64,000 nt of DNA from Bacteroidota bacterium (GTDB lineage Bacteria > Bacteroidota > Bacteroidia > Bacteroidales > Lentimicrobiaceae), in contig JAEYSM010000026.1 in assembly GCA_023434665.1 (NCBI GenBank), positions 62,001 through 126,000 of the forward strand. Direction: 5' to 3'. The notes below the pieces were generated by a model, which was not told where the DNA came from, made no database searches, and was given only the letters and a program-made list of their open reading frames with translations. Numbering within the stretch: position 1 is the first letter of the stretch; every line of letters starts with the position of its first letter. The position numbers and the translations under genes are program-made. Below, piece by piece: positions 25,906 through 34,703 of the stretch.

Positions 25906-26525
25906 CGTTCAATAATTACATATGATCCATTAGCTCCCGGGACACCTCCCTTTACAAGTAATAGATTCTTTTCCTTTACTATTTTAATTATTTGAAGATT
26001 TATCATCTTTCTTCTTTTACTGCCCATTTGGCCGGCCATTCTGATTCCTTTAAAAACTCTTGATGGCCATGAAGAAGCGCCAACTGATCCTGGTGCTCTC
26101 AGTCTGTTGTGCTGTCCATGAGTCTTTCCACCTACACCATTAAAATTATGGCGGCGAACAACACCCTGAAAACCTTTACCTTTTGTAGTGCCAACTACGT
26201 CAACATACTCTCCTTCAATAAATACATCCACACCAACCATTTCACCAAATTGCTTGCGGTGACCTACTTCAAAACGTGAAAATTCAACAAGTTTTTTCTT
26301 CGGTGATACACCAGCCTTTTCAAAATGGCCTTTCTCGGCTTTGTTGGTATGCTTTTCCTTCTTATCTTCATAAGCAAGCTGAATGGCATCATATCCATCA
26401 ACTTCTTTTGTCCTGATCTGTGTGACAAAACAAGGGCCGGCTTCAATGACCGTAACTGGAATATTCTTGCCATTAGCATCGAATACACTGGTCATCCCGA
26501 TTTTTTTTCCTATAATTCCTGACAT
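25896..26525 (-). CDS. rplC: 50S ribosomal protein L3
   Basis: L3 is an assembly initiator whose loop reaches the peptidyl-transferase centre. It starts MSGIIGKKIGMTSVFDANGK, and the central block TKGKGFQGVVRRHNFNG and GSVGASSWPSRVFKGIRMAG (with the Gln target in GQMG) is intact. Length 209. Confidence 0.97.
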   Translation of the reverse strand: MSGIIGKKIGMTSVFDANGKNIPVTVIEAGPCFVTQIRTKEVDGYDAIQLAYEDKKEKHTNKAEKGHFEKAGVSPKKKLVEFSRFEVGHRKQFGEMVGVDVFIEGEYVDVVGTTKGKGFQGVVRRHNFNGVGGKTHGQHNRLRAPGSVGASSWPSRVFKGIRMAGQMGSKRRKMINLQIIKIVKEKNLLLVKGGVPGANGSYVIIERWS

Positions 26526-26593
26526 TGCAGTATCATGTTTAATTTGATGATTCTTTTTTCAAACAGCACTCGTGTATAATACACTGATCTTTA

Positions 26594-26899
26594 TCAGACC
26601 TTAATTTCAACTTCTACTCCACTAGGCAATTCGAGCTTCATCAAAGCATCTATTGTCTTGCTGGTAGTACTGTATATATCGAGTAAGCGCTTGTATGAGT
26701 TCAACTCGAATTGCTCTCTCGACTTTTTATTGACAAAGGTTGACCTCAACACAGTGTAAATCTTCTTATTTGTTGGTAAAGGAATTGGTCCGTTTACCAC
26801 TGCACCGGTTGATTTTACGGTCTTAACGATCTTTTCGGCTGATTTGTCTACCAGGCTGTGATCGTACGATTTCAGTTTAATTCTGATCCTTTGGCTCAC
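26594..26899 (-). CDS. rpsJ: 30S ribosomal protein S10
   Basis: S10 (NusE) is a small-subunit protein that also works in transcription antitermination. The 101-residue protein begins MSQRIRIKLKSYDHSLVDKS and has GPIPLPTNKKIYTVLRS. It lies only 32 bp after fusA with no tuf gene between, as in other Bacteroidota. Confidence 0.97.
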   Translation of the reverse strand: MSQRIRIKLKSYDHSLVDKSAEKIVKTVKSTGAVVNGPIPLPTNKKIYTVLRSTFVNKKSREQFELNSYKRLLDIYSTTSKTIDALMKLELPSGVEVEIKV

Positions 26900-26931
26900 G
26901 TTACTTTGAGTTTATTGATTTAATCTTTTCT

Positions 26932-29040
26932 TTATTTAATAAGGTATCCTTTAATCTTATATATAATGTCATCGGTCATCGATTGTGGTAATTCAGCATA
27001 ATGTGAGAATTCCATACTCGAGTTTCCACGTCCCGATGTTATAGTCCTTAAACTGGTCACATATCCAAACATCTCTGCTAAGGGAACATGAGCCTTTACA
27101 ATCTGATAACGGTTCTTGTGTTCAATTCCTTCAACACTGGCACGACGCTTATTCAGATCACTTGTGATATCTCCTACATACTCATCAGGAACATTTACTT
27201 CCAGGCGCATAATAGGTTCCATAAGAACCGATTTTGCCTTACGTGCAGCTTCTTTAAATCCAACTTTTGAACAAATCTCAAATGCTAAAGCATCTGAATC
27301 CACCTGATGATATGAACCATCAATAATTCTAACTTTTAAACTTTCGAGACTGAAGCCTGCAAGCACTCCATTCTGCATGGCAATTTTGAACCCCTTTTCT
27401 ATAGAGGGAATATATTCTTTAGGAATATTTCCACCTTTAACATCATTTATAAACTGCAATCCTCTAATTCCATCTTCAGTTGGTCCGATTTCAAACAGAA
27501 TATCGGCAAACTTTCCGCGGCCTCCGTGTTGCTTTTTATAAACTTCACGATGTTCAATTGTATTAACAATTGCTTCTCTGTATGCAACCTGAGGATTACC
27601 CTTGTTAATCTCGATCTTAAATTCTCTTCTTAAACGATCTGTAATAATATCCAGGTGAAGTTCACCCATTCCACTTATTACAGTTTGTCCGGTTTCCTCA
27701 TCAATTTTAACATTGAATGTTGGATCTTCTTCTGCCAGTTTTACCAGGGATGCTTCGAGTTTATCAACATCATCTTGAGTCTTAGGCTCTACAGCTAAAG
27801 TAATTACAGGTTCGGGGAATGTGATAGATTCAAGAACAATAGGGTACTTTTCATCACATATTGTGTCGCCGGTACGTAATTCTTTAAAGCCAACTAATGC
27901 AGCAATGTCACCAGCTTCAATTCTTTCAAGTGGATTCTGCTTGTTAGCATGCATTTGCATGATTCGCGATATTCGCTCTTTCTTACCTGTACCAGTGTTC
28001 AGAACATAACTTCCGGAAGCAAGGAATCCTGAATAGACTTTAACAAAAGCCAACCTACCAACATATGGATCTGTGGCAATTTTAAAAACAAGTCCGGCGA
28101 AAGGTTCATCGACATCAGTTTTTCTTTCCTCTTCTCCTTCTGTTTTGGGATTGATCCCTTTAACAGAATCAATTTCAGCAGGATTTGGTAAAAATGAAAC
28201 TATAGCATCGAGTAAAAGTTGAACCCCTTTATTCTTAAAGGAAGCACCACACAAAACAGGTGTAATCCTATGCTCGATTGTAGCTTTGCGAATTTCTTCG
28301 CGCATTTCTTCGGGAGTGATAGAATTTGGATCAAGCGAGAATTTATCGAAAAGTTCTTCATTCTCTTCAGCCACTCCTTCAATCAATCTGAGACGATATT
28401 CATCAACTAATTCCTTAAGATCATCAGGTACATCTGTAATTGAATACTTAGCGCCCAATGAACCATCAGAATCATCCCATATTACCGCCTTATTTGTTAT
28501 TAGATCAACAACACCTGTAAATCCTTCTTCTTCACCAATGGGAATATTAAGAACTACTGGGTTGGCACCTAATTTATCTTTAATTTGTTGGATTACCTCA
28601 AAATAATTAGCACCAGCCCTGTCCATTTTATTGACAAAACTGATGCGAGGTACGTGATACTTATCTGCTTGTTTCCAGACAGTTTCACTTTGAGGTTCTA
28701 CACCATCAACTGCGCTGAATATAGCTACAGCACCATCAAGAACTCTTAAGGAGCGTTCCACTTCGACAGTAAAGTCAACGTGACCTGGAGTATCAATAAT
28801 GTTGATCTTATATTTTTCACCTCTTACATCCCAATAAACTGTAGTGGCAGCAGAAGTGATAGTGATACCGCGTTCCTGTTCCTGGATCATCCAGTCCATT
28901 GTAGCAGTACCTTCATGAACTTCACCAATTTTATAGTTTTGGCCAGTATAGTACAATATACGCTCTGTCGTCGTGGTTTTACCCGCGTCGATGTGCGCCA
29001 TAATGCCGATGTTGCGTGTATGAGCTAATTTATCAGACAT
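26932..29040 (-). CDS. fusA: Elongation factor G
   Basis: EF-G is the GTPase that drives translocation. G1 is AHIDAGKTT (residues 15-23), the switch/G3 region is DTPGHVD, and G4 is NKMD. Domains II-V follow, with the domain IV tip region in YREAIVNTIEHREVYKKQ. Length 702 is normal. It is the canonical copy, lying between rpsG and rpsJ. Confidence 0.98.
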   Translation of the reverse strand: MSDKLAHTRNIGIMAHIDAGKTTTTERILYYTGQNYKIGEVHEGTATMDWMIQEQERGITITSAATTVYWDVRGEKYKINIIDTPGHVDFTVEVERSLRVLDGAVAIFSAVDGVEPQSETVWKQADKYHVPRISFVNKMDRAGANYFEVIQQIKDKLGANPVVLNIPIGEEEGFTGVVDLITNKAVIWDDSDGSLGAKYSITDVPDDLKELVDEYRLRLIEGVAEENEELFDKFSLDPNSITPEEMREEIRKATIEHRITPVLCGASFKNKGVQLLLDAIVSFLPNPAEIDSVKGINPKTEGEEERKTDVDEPFAGLVFKIATDPYVGRLAFVKVYSGFLASGSYVLNTGTGKKERISRIMQMHANKQNPLERIEAGDIAALVGFKELRTGDTICDEKYPIVLESITFPEPVITLAVEPKTQDDVDKLEASLVKLAEEDPTFNVKIDEETGQTVISGMGELHLDIITDRLRREFKIEINKGNPQVAYREAIVNTIEHREVYKKQHGGRGKFADILFEIGPTEDGIRGLQFINDVKGGNIPKEYIPSIEKGFKIAMQNGVLAGFSLESLKVRIIDGSYHQVDSDALAFEICSKVGFKEAARKAKSVLMEPIMRLEVNVPDEYVGDITSDLNKRRASVEGIEHKNRYQIVKAHVPLAEMFGYVTSLRTITSGRGNSSMEFSHYAELPQSMTDDIIYKIKGYLIK

Positions 29041-29089
29041 TGTTTGTTATTGTACTTTGTTTAACTATTATGGTTCAGTTACTAATTGA

Positions 29090-29557
29090 TTAGAATCTAA
29101 AATGAGAGAATGCTTTATTAGCATCAGCCATACGGTGAGTATCTTCCTTCTTTTTAAAAGCAGCACCTTCTTCTTTATAAGCAGCCATGATTTCGCCGGC
29201 TAATTTGGCAGCCATCGTTTTTTCATGACGTTTACGTGAGAAGAGGATTAGGTTCTTCATACCAATTGAGCTCTTACGTGAGGGACGAATTTCAGAAGGA
29301 ATCTGAAAAGTTGCTCCACCGATACGACGACTACGAACCTCTACATTAGGAGTTACGTTGTTAAGTGCCTTTTTCCATACTTCAAGGCCGTCTTCGTTCG
29401 TTTTCTGAGAAACTGTTTCAATAGCTTCATAAAAAATCTGGAATGCCAGGTTTTTCTTACCTGTATACATTAGGTTGTTAACGAACTTTGTTACCAGCAC
29501 GTCGCCAAACTTCGGATCAGGAAGAATGATTCTCTTTTTTGGTTTTGATTTCCTCAT
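29090..29557 (-). CDS. rpsG: 30S ribosomal protein S7
   Basis: S7 initiates head assembly of the small subunit. It begins MRKSKPKKRIILPDPKFGD and has VEVRSRRIGGATFQIP and RPSRKSSIGMKNLILFSRKR. Length 155. In E. coli S7 represses the str operon; that is not shown here. Confidence 0.97.
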   Translation of the reverse strand: MRKSKPKKRIILPDPKFGDVLVTKFVNNLMYTGKKNLAFQIFYEAIETVSQKTNEDGLEVWKKALNNVTPNVEVRSRRIGGATFQIPSEIRPSRKSSIGMKNLILFSRKRHEKTMAAKLAGEIMAAYKEEGAAFKKKEDTHRMADANKAFSHFRF

Positions 29558-29591
29558 TGTTTCTATTCTTTACGGTTACCTGAAACCGGAA

Positions 29592-30002
29592 TTATTTCTT
29601 TTTACCTTTTGCAGGAGCTGCAGCCTTACCACCTTTTGGACGTTTTGTCCCGTACTTTGAACGGCGTTGGTTACGACCATCTACACCTGATGTATCAAGG
29701 GCTCCTCTTATAATGTGATATCTTACACCTGGAAGATCCTTTACCCTGCCTCCACGGATCATTACGATGGAGTGTTCCTGTAGGTTATGACCTTCACCAG
29801 GTATGTAAGCGTTTACTTCCTTACTGTTGGTGAGTCTAACCCTGGCTACCTTACGCATAGCAGAATTTGGCTTTTTAGGTGTAGTGGTATAAACCCTTAC
29901 ACAAACTCCCCTTCGCTGTGGGCAACCATCCAGAGCAGGTGATTTACTCTTGTAGGTTAACTTTGTACGGCCTTTACGAACCAATTGCGAAATTGTAGGC
30001 AT
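29592..30002 (-). CDS. rpsL: 30S ribosomal protein S12
   Basis: S12 controls decoding accuracy. It starts MPTISQLVRKGRTKLTYKSK; the streptomycin-relevant Lys residues are present in TTTPKKPNSAMRK and GRVKDLPGVRYH, so no classical resistance substitution is seen. A Lys/Ala tail extends it to 136 residues. It is the first gene of the 30-gene ribosomal transcript. Confidence 0.97.
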   Translation of the reverse strand: MPTISQLVRKGRTKLTYKSKSPALDGCPQRRGVCVRVYTTTPKKPNSAMRKVARVRLTNSKEVNAYIPGEGHNLQEHSIVMIRGGRVKDLPGVRYHIIRGALDTSGVDGRNQRRSKYGTKRPKGGKAAAPAKGKKK

Positions 30003-30056
30003 ATCAATACTTTTAAATTTAGTTTATTGCTGCATTACCCATTTTTTTTGGGACTG

Positions 30057-30085
30057 CAAAAGTACAACTATATTTGATAATTACA
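30057..30085 (-). promoter_or_regulatory. Candidate primary-sigma promoter for rpsL (str operon)
   Basis: In the minus direction TACTTTTG at 30064-30057 fits the Bacteroidota -7 consensus TANNTTTG, with a TTG at 30085-30083 placed 18 bp upstream as a partial -33 box. The start of transcription would lie about 45-50 bp before the rpsL ATG. Confidence 0.4.
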
Positions 30086-30169
30086 ATAAGCTGATAAAAA
30101 AATAATTACAATACTTTTGGCTTTGGAATCTACCTACCTTTAACTGACCTTACTTTCTTTCAGCATCCG

Positions 30170-30378
30170 GATTTGTACGGAGGGAATTATTGATACCGGA
30201 TAGACACAAGGCTTTTGCCTTTTAAGACGTAATCAGTTCCCTGTATTAGGGTGAGCACTTCTGCCCGGTACTGATCGAAACCTATAGTTGTCTATTTTAT
30301 CAGGTTCCCTTGATTCGTAAAAATCTCAGAATTTTCTTCAAATCAATGGCGTATACTATTATATACTCCTTCGATTTG
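30170..30378 (-). ncRNA. Candidate structured RNA with 6S-like architecture
   Basis: Read on the minus strand, three perfect helices stack into a long closing stem: 30305-30310 with 30181-30186 (AGGGAA/TTCCCT), 30298-30302 with 30191-30195 (TGATA/TATCA) and 30290-30295 with 30200-30205 (ATAGAC/GTCTAT). They enclose a large internal loop, a terminal stem (ATCAGT/ACTGAT, 30270-30275 with 30232-30237) and a small hairpin in the 3' strand of the loop (AAGGC-AAAA-GCCTT, 30221-30208). Closing stem, open centre with a 3' mini-hairpin and terminal stem are the layout of 6S RNA, which sequesters RNA polymerase. A separate 5' hairpin (CAAATC/GATTTG outer helix, 30339-30378) starts at the predicted transcription start. 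It could instead be an rpsL leader. SRP RNA, tmRNA and RNase P motifs are absent. Confidence 0.5.
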
Positions 30379-30384
30379 AGGGTG

Positions 30385-30415
30385 CAAAATTAGCATTTAA
30401 TTTAACACATCCAAC
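30385..30415 (-). promoter_or_regulatory. Bacteroidota-type promoter for the structured RNA
   Basis: In the minus direction TAATTTTG at 30392-30385 matches TANNTTTG exactly, and a GTTG at 30415-30412 lies 19 bp upstream as the -33 element. The start point would fall at about 30378, the first base of the 5' hairpin. Confidence 0.55.
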
Positions 30416-30579
30416 TTTTTTTCAAGAAAAATGTAATAATTTATAGCAACTTCCAAATATTCTGTCCTTCAGGAGTAAACTATTGCCTATTTAGTGGTCC
30501 TTTACAAACTTTTTGTCTAAACATTGGTTCATTGCAAAATGCAAAATACCATACATCAACACCCTGATTTAATTTTTAA

Positions 30580-31512
30580 ATGAAATATACATTTCTTTTC
30601 ATCATTGTTCTTCTGACCGGCTGTAGAAATGCCTGGGTAGACCCGGATAAGGAAGTCTGGATAGATATGAATGATACAACCACTAGCACTGTCGAGCAAT
30701 CTTATCAAGCTTCTAAAGATATAGTAAGGGTTGCAATTGCCTCGATGACTACCCCCGTCGAAACCATGTATAAGTACGACCAGATGTTTTCATACCTTGA
30801 AAAACGTTTGAATAAGAAGATTGTACTTGTTCAGCGCAAATCATATAAAGAAGTGAATGACCTTCTTGAAAATAATGAGCTCGATATGGCCTTCATCTGT
30901 TCGGGAGCTTATGTCGCCGGAATGAAAGATTCAGCATTTAAGATCTTTTTAAATCCTATGCATAATAAAGAGATTCATTACCATGCATATGTAATTACAA
31001 AAAAAGATTCACCTTTTAAAAATTTCAGTGATCTCGCCGGTAAGAAATTTGTTTATTCGGATTCACTTTCAAATACCGGTATGTATTATCCGTTAAAAAA
31101 GATCAACGAATTGGGTATTGACCCTGATTCATTCTTTTCAAAAACCTATTTATCGAATGCTCATAATAATTCTATGGCATTAGTAAACAGAGGCATAGTT
31201 GATGCAACTTCAGTCAATAGTCTTATATTTGATTATATTAAGAAAGTTAATCCCGAAAAAGTCAGCAATATTAAGATTATTGAAGTGAGCGAACCTTTTG
31301 GTATGCCCCCACTGGTTGTTTCAAACCACATTGATTCAGCATTATACCATGAACTGCATTCAATACTAACAGGTATGGATAAGGATCCCGAAGGCAATAA
31401 AATTCTCAGAGGTTTGATGATAGACAAGTATGTGGATGGCACCGACTCTAATTATAACAGTATTAGAGAAATGTGCAAATCAATTGGTTATCCTAACATT
31501 ATGGCCAAATGA
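30580..31512 (+). CDS. PhnD-like periplasmic substrate-binding lipoprotein
   Basis: A 310-residue secreted lipoprotein: the signal ends in LLTGC with Cys15 as the lipidation site. From about residue 48 the sequence follows the PhnD/phosphonate-binding fold (VRVAIASMTTPVETMYKY, then DMAFICSGAYVAG and FSDLAGKKFVYSD), a family that binds small oxyanions such as phosphonates and phosphite. There is no ABC permease or ATPase nearby; instead its stop overlaps the start of a histidine kinase by 4 bp. I infer that it is the ligand-sensing half of a two-component system, not a transporter part. With nar genes downstream, nitrate or another anion is a reasonable ligand guess, but no residue proves it. 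Confidence 0.85.
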   Translation: MKYTFLFIIVLLTGCRNAWVDPDKEVWIDMNDTTTSTVEQSYQASKDIVRVAIASMTTPVETMYKYDQMFSYLEKRLNKKIVLVQRKSYKEVNDLLENNELDMAFICSGAYVAGMKDSAFKIFLNPMHNKEIHYHAYVITKKDSPFKNFSDLAGKKFVYSDSLSNTGMYYPLKKINELGIDPDSFFSKTYLSNAHNNSMALVNRGIVDATSVNSLIFDYIKKVNPEKVSNIKIIEVSEPFGMPPLVVSNHIDSALYHELHSILTGMDKDPEGNKILRGLMIDKYVDGTDSNYNSIREMCKSIGYPNIMAK

Positions 31513-33056
31513 TAGCAAAAAAATCACACCTTTTGACAAAAGTGCGGCTTCCATTATTTTGGAAATTTACTATTGCAATTTCGTTTACTGTCTTTTTATT
31601 TGGCACTTTAAATCTCCTTTTTATAAGGAATCAGGTTTATCACACTTTCGAAGCGCAAATTGAGAGAAATGGGTTGAGCATAGCTTCTATCACGGCTGAG
31701 CAAATCGTTGATCCTCTCCTTTATAACGAAATTGCCACCGTAAATAACTTTCTTCTCAAAACTAAATCTGTCAATTCAGAAATTAAATACCTGATGGTAA
31801 TTTCACCGGATAATGAAGTCATTGCTCATACATTTAGCTCAGATCCACCTAACAGCTTAATTAATATTAATCAATTGGAAGAAAATGCAAATTCAGGGAT
31901 CAAAATTATTTACAGTCTTTCTAAAAATGATACAGTGATCAGGGATTTTGCAATGCCAATTTTAAACAAAAGACTTGGCACGCTTCGTATTGGTTTTAGT
32001 GAACATGTGATCCAAAATCGACTTAAAGAAGCATCAAGCATGTTTATTGTTTTGGTATTTGGTCTATTAATTATAGGTGTGATAGCAGCATTCTTTTTGT
32101 CATTCATTATCTCAGAGCCAATTAAGAAAATGAGTCTGCAGGCCTCAAGTATCGACCTTAGTTCCCTGGAACAAAGGCTTCAGGGAATCAGACTAGCTAA
32201 AAAAGACAAATGGCTGAAATTGAAGAATCTGTTTAATATGACCGATGAGATTGATGTACTAGCCTATTCCTTCAATGAAATGCTTTCACGATTGAACCTT
32301 GCTTTTATAGAGCTTGAAAAAACCAGAGAATCATTAACACAAACTGAAAAGCTTGCTTCAGTTGGTACAGTAGCCGCCGGGTTAGCCCATGAAATAAATA
32401 ATCCTCTTGCCGGAATGAGCAATTGTCTGCGTAGAATTTCTGAAAAACCAAATAACATTGATCAAAATCTGCAGTACATTAATCTAATGTCAGAAGCCAT
32501 AGAGAAAATAAGCAGCGTGGTGACAGGGCTTCTCGATTTTTCGCGGAAACATGAAATGAATTTCAGTAAAATCGATCTGATCAAACTTATTGAAAATAGC
32601 ATTTCTCTTATAAATTTTCAAATCAGACAGGCACATATAAACCTGGTGCGAGAGTATGAGTATAGAAATCTTTACATAGTAGGAAGTGGGAATCATCTTG
32701 AACAGGTATTTGTAAATTTGTTATTAAACAGCATTGACGCTATTAATGAGAAAGCAGTATCAATAAAAGATTTCACCGGAACAATTAAGATAAATATCAG
32801 GAAAGACAGAAAGAGTGTAACAATTGAATTTGTTGATAATGGAATGGGGTTGGATCCTTCGAAAATACCATTGATGTTCGAACCATTCTTTACTGATAAA
32901 AAGGTTAAATTGGGAACAGGATTGGGACTTGCCGTTAGTTCGGACATAATTAAAAAACATAATGGAGTAATAAGCGGTAAAAACGCACCTGATGGAGGTT
33001 TTATAGTGACAATAACTATCCCAAACGGATTAAATGTTTCAGATACAAACAACTAA
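31509..33056 (+). CDS. Membrane sensor histidine kinase
   Basis: A 515-residue kinase: membrane segments at about residues 18-38 and 177-203 flank a periplasmic region of about 135 residues with no clear ligand motif. A HAMP-like linker leads to a coiled coil and HisKA with phospho-acceptor His294 (AAGLAHEINNPLAG). The ATPase domain has the N box (NLLLNSID, 403-410), G1 (DNGMGLD, 443-449) and G2 (GTGLGL, 469-474). The NtrB/DctB-type H box is typical of kinases that pair with sigma-54 regulators, and such a regulator is 12 bp downstream. Overlap with the binding-protein gene suggests that the lipoprotein docks on the periplasmic domain. Confidence 0.92.
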   Translation: MIAKKSHLLTKVRLPLFWKFTIAISFTVFLFGTLNLLFIRNQVYHTFEAQIERNGLSIASITAEQIVDPLLYNEIATVNNFLLKTKSVNSEIKYLMVISPDNEVIAHTFSSDPPNSLININQLEENANSGIKIIYSLSKNDTVIRDFAMPILNKRLGTLRIGFSEHVIQNRLKEASSMFIVLVFGLLIIGVIAAFFLSFIISEPIKKMSLQASSIDLSSLEQRLQGIRLAKKDKWLKLKNLFNMTDEIDVLAYSFNEMLSRLNLAFIELEKTRESLTQTEKLASVGTVAAGLAHEINNPLAGMSNCLRRISEKPNNIDQNLQYINLMSEAIEKISSVVTGLLDFSRKHEMNFSKIDLIKLIENSISLINFQIRQAHINLVREYEYRNLYIVGSGNHLEQVFVNLLLNSIDAINEKAVSIKDFTGTIKINIRKDRKSVTIEFVDNGMGLDPSKIPLMFEPFFTDKKVKLGTGLGLAVSSDIIKKHNGVISGKNAPDGGFIVTITIPNGLNVSDTNN

Positions 33057-33068
33057 TGACCACATATA

Positions 33069-34421
33069 ATGCTAAAGATTCTTGTTGTAGATGATGAGCG
33101 GATTGTTAGGGTAACCATCGCGGATGATTTAAAAGATGCCGGTTTTCAAGTCAGGGAATTTGCTTCTGCGGAATCTGCCTTCCAGCATCTTGTAGAAATC
33201 GATTCGAATGTCGATATAATAATCACCGACCTGAAAATGCCTGGTATAGATGGCCTTGAATTTTTAAGGAAAATAAAACAGATAAATCCTGAAATCTATG
33301 TGTTGTTAATGACTGCTCATGGTTCAATTCAGACTGCTGTCAAAGCAATGCAATTAGGTGCTTATGATTATTTGGTAAAGCCATTCAACATCGATGAACT
33401 CCTGCTGATCATTAACAGAGTAAAAGAGCTTAAAGATATAAAGGCTGAAAATAAACAACTCAGGTTTCAAATCAATAAGAAATTCGATTTCAGCACTTTT
33501 GTTGGAATGAACGATGTAATAAGGGAAGTTTTTGAGCATGTAAAGATAATTGCTGAGAAAAATATTACAGTGCTGATTGTTGGAGAGACCGGTACAGGTA
33601 AAGAGTTGCTTACAAATATTATACACTATAACAGCAACCGCAAAAGAGCACCTTTTATAAAGGTAAGTTGTGCCATTTTATCGAGAGAAATTTTTGAAAG
33701 TGAACTTTTTGGACATGAGAAAGGTGCTTTTACGGGAGCTGAAAAGCAGAAGATTGGACGGTTTGAAATGGCAAACGGAGGAACCCTTTATCTCGATGAT
33801 ATCGACGATATACCACTAGACCTTCAGGTAAAACTATTGCGAGTACTTGAAGAAGGCGAAGTGGAAAGAGTCGGCGGTAACGAAACAATCAAAGTAGATG
33901 TCAGGGTTATTGCCTCAACCAAGAAAAATCTTAAAGATATGGTAGATAAAGGAACTTTTCGCGAGGACCTTTATTACAGGTTAAATGTATTTCCCATTAA
34001 CCTCCCTCCTCTAAGAGAAAGGCCTGGCGACATAGTTCTAATGGCACGCCATTTTGTAAATGAATTTTCAGAAGGAGGAAAAACTACCATAGACGAGGAA
34101 GCTCTTGAATATTTGAAGAGCTATCCGTTCCCGGGGAATGTACGCGAAATAAAGAATTTAATGGAGCGATTGGTTTTATTGGCGCAGAATGGAATAATAA
34201 CCAAAAACATGCTTCCAATTGAGGTTCGCTTTCCCGGACGTACTCATAATTGTTTCTACTTCGGCACCAAGTCACTCGATGAAATTGTACGTGAAGTTGA
34301 ATCAAATGCCATTCGCGATGCGTTAATCCGTTCAGGTGGCAATAAAGCCAAAGCTGCAACCATGCTTCAAGTACCAGCTTCCACATTAAAGTCAAGAATT
34401 GAGAAATTAGGTTTGGAGTAA
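33069..34421 (+). CDS. NtrC-family sigma-54-dependent response regulator
   Basis: All three domains are intact in 450 residues. The receiver has the acidic pair Asp8/Asp9 and phospho-acceptor Asp54 (IIITDLKMPG). The AAA+ domain has Walker A GETGTGKE (172-179), the sigma-54-contacting GAFTGA loop (219-224), Walker B-like LYLDDID (240-246) and Arg-finger region FREDLYYRLN. A Fis-type helix-turn-helix closes the protein (about 415-446). When phosphorylated it should oligomerise and remodel sigma-54 polymerase at a -24/-12 promoter; one such promoter lies 390 bp downstream, in front of the YceI gene, and is the obvious target. Confidence 0.95.
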   Translation: MLKILVVDDERIVRVTIADDLKDAGFQVREFASAESAFQHLVEIDSNVDIIITDLKMPGIDGLEFLRKIKQINPEIYVLLMTAHGSIQTAVKAMQLGAYDYLVKPFNIDELLLIINRVKELKDIKAENKQLRFQINKKFDFSTFVGMNDVIREVFEHVKIIAEKNITVLIVGETGTGKELLTNIIHYNSNRKRAPFIKVSCAILSREIFESELFGHEKGAFTGAEKQKIGRFEMANGGTLYLDDIDDIPLDLQVKLLRVLEEGEVERVGGNETIKVDVRVIASTKKNLKDMVDKGTFREDLYYRLNVFPINLPPLRERPGDIVLMARHFVNEFSEGGKTTIDEEALEYLKSYPFPGNVREIKNLMERLVLLAQNGIITKNMLPIEVRFPGRTHNCFYFGTKSLDEIVREVESNAIRDALIRSGGNKAKAATMLQVPASTLKSRIEKLGLE

Positions 34422-34509
34422 TAACTTCTTTTATTCTTGAACTTTTTGTAAGTATAAAAGAAAAAGAAAGTCATTTCAGGGCTATAATTGGCATTTATTT
34501 AATGGTTTC

Positions 34510-34553
34510 CTTACGGTTGGCTTACGGTTACCTTACTCTTTACTTACCGTTAA
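34510..34553 (+). repeat. Four 11-bp tandem repeats, likely regulator-binding iterons
   Basis: Four units begin at 34510, 34521, 34532 and 34543: CTTACGGTTGG, CTTACGGTTAC, CTTACTCTTTA and CTTACCGTTAA. The period of 11 bp puts every unit on the same face of the helix. This spacing is like that of OmpR/PhoB-type operators. The protein that binds is unknown; the nearby NtrC-like regulator normally uses inverted repeats. Confidence 0.5.
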
Positions 34554-34687
34554 AATACGCTTAGAGTAATGATTCTGTAATTAAAGTCTATATCAACTCT
34601 AATCTATTGCCTGAATAGGCCAAACTTTTGAAGGCAAAAATTAATGTATACTAAACACTAATTCCACTAAAGCAGACCGCTGATTTT

Positions 34688-34703
34688 TCGTCGTTATCGA
34701 CGA
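34688..34703. promoter_or_regulatory. Inverted repeat, candidate upstream activator site
   Basis: TCGTCG-TTAT-CGACGA is a perfect 6-bp palindrome with a 4-bp spacer, about 110 bp before the -24 element, the usual distance for an NtrC-type enhancer. A wider pair, CAGAC at 34673-34677 and GTCTG at 34710-34714, is nested around it. Confidence 0.45.

Larger units (their letters stand above)
30003..30579. other. 577-bp non-coding stretch between divergent rpsL and the PhnD-like gene
   Basis: No coding frame of any length is convincing here. From left to right it holds a likely str-operon promoter, a T7 run (minus strand) at 30096-30102, the folded RNA candidate and its promoter. Bases 30416-30579, just before the PhnD-like gene, show no promoter that I can support. 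Confidence 0.6.

Noticed and set aside
30170..30378. SRP RNA, tmRNA or RNase P RNA as identity of the folded RNA
   Set aside because: The SRP GGAA tetraloop context, a tmRNA CCA end with tag frame and the RNase P core motifs are all missing.
30580..31512. Phosphonate ABC transporter component
   Set aside because: No permease or ATPase gene is nearby; the gene overlaps a histidine kinase.
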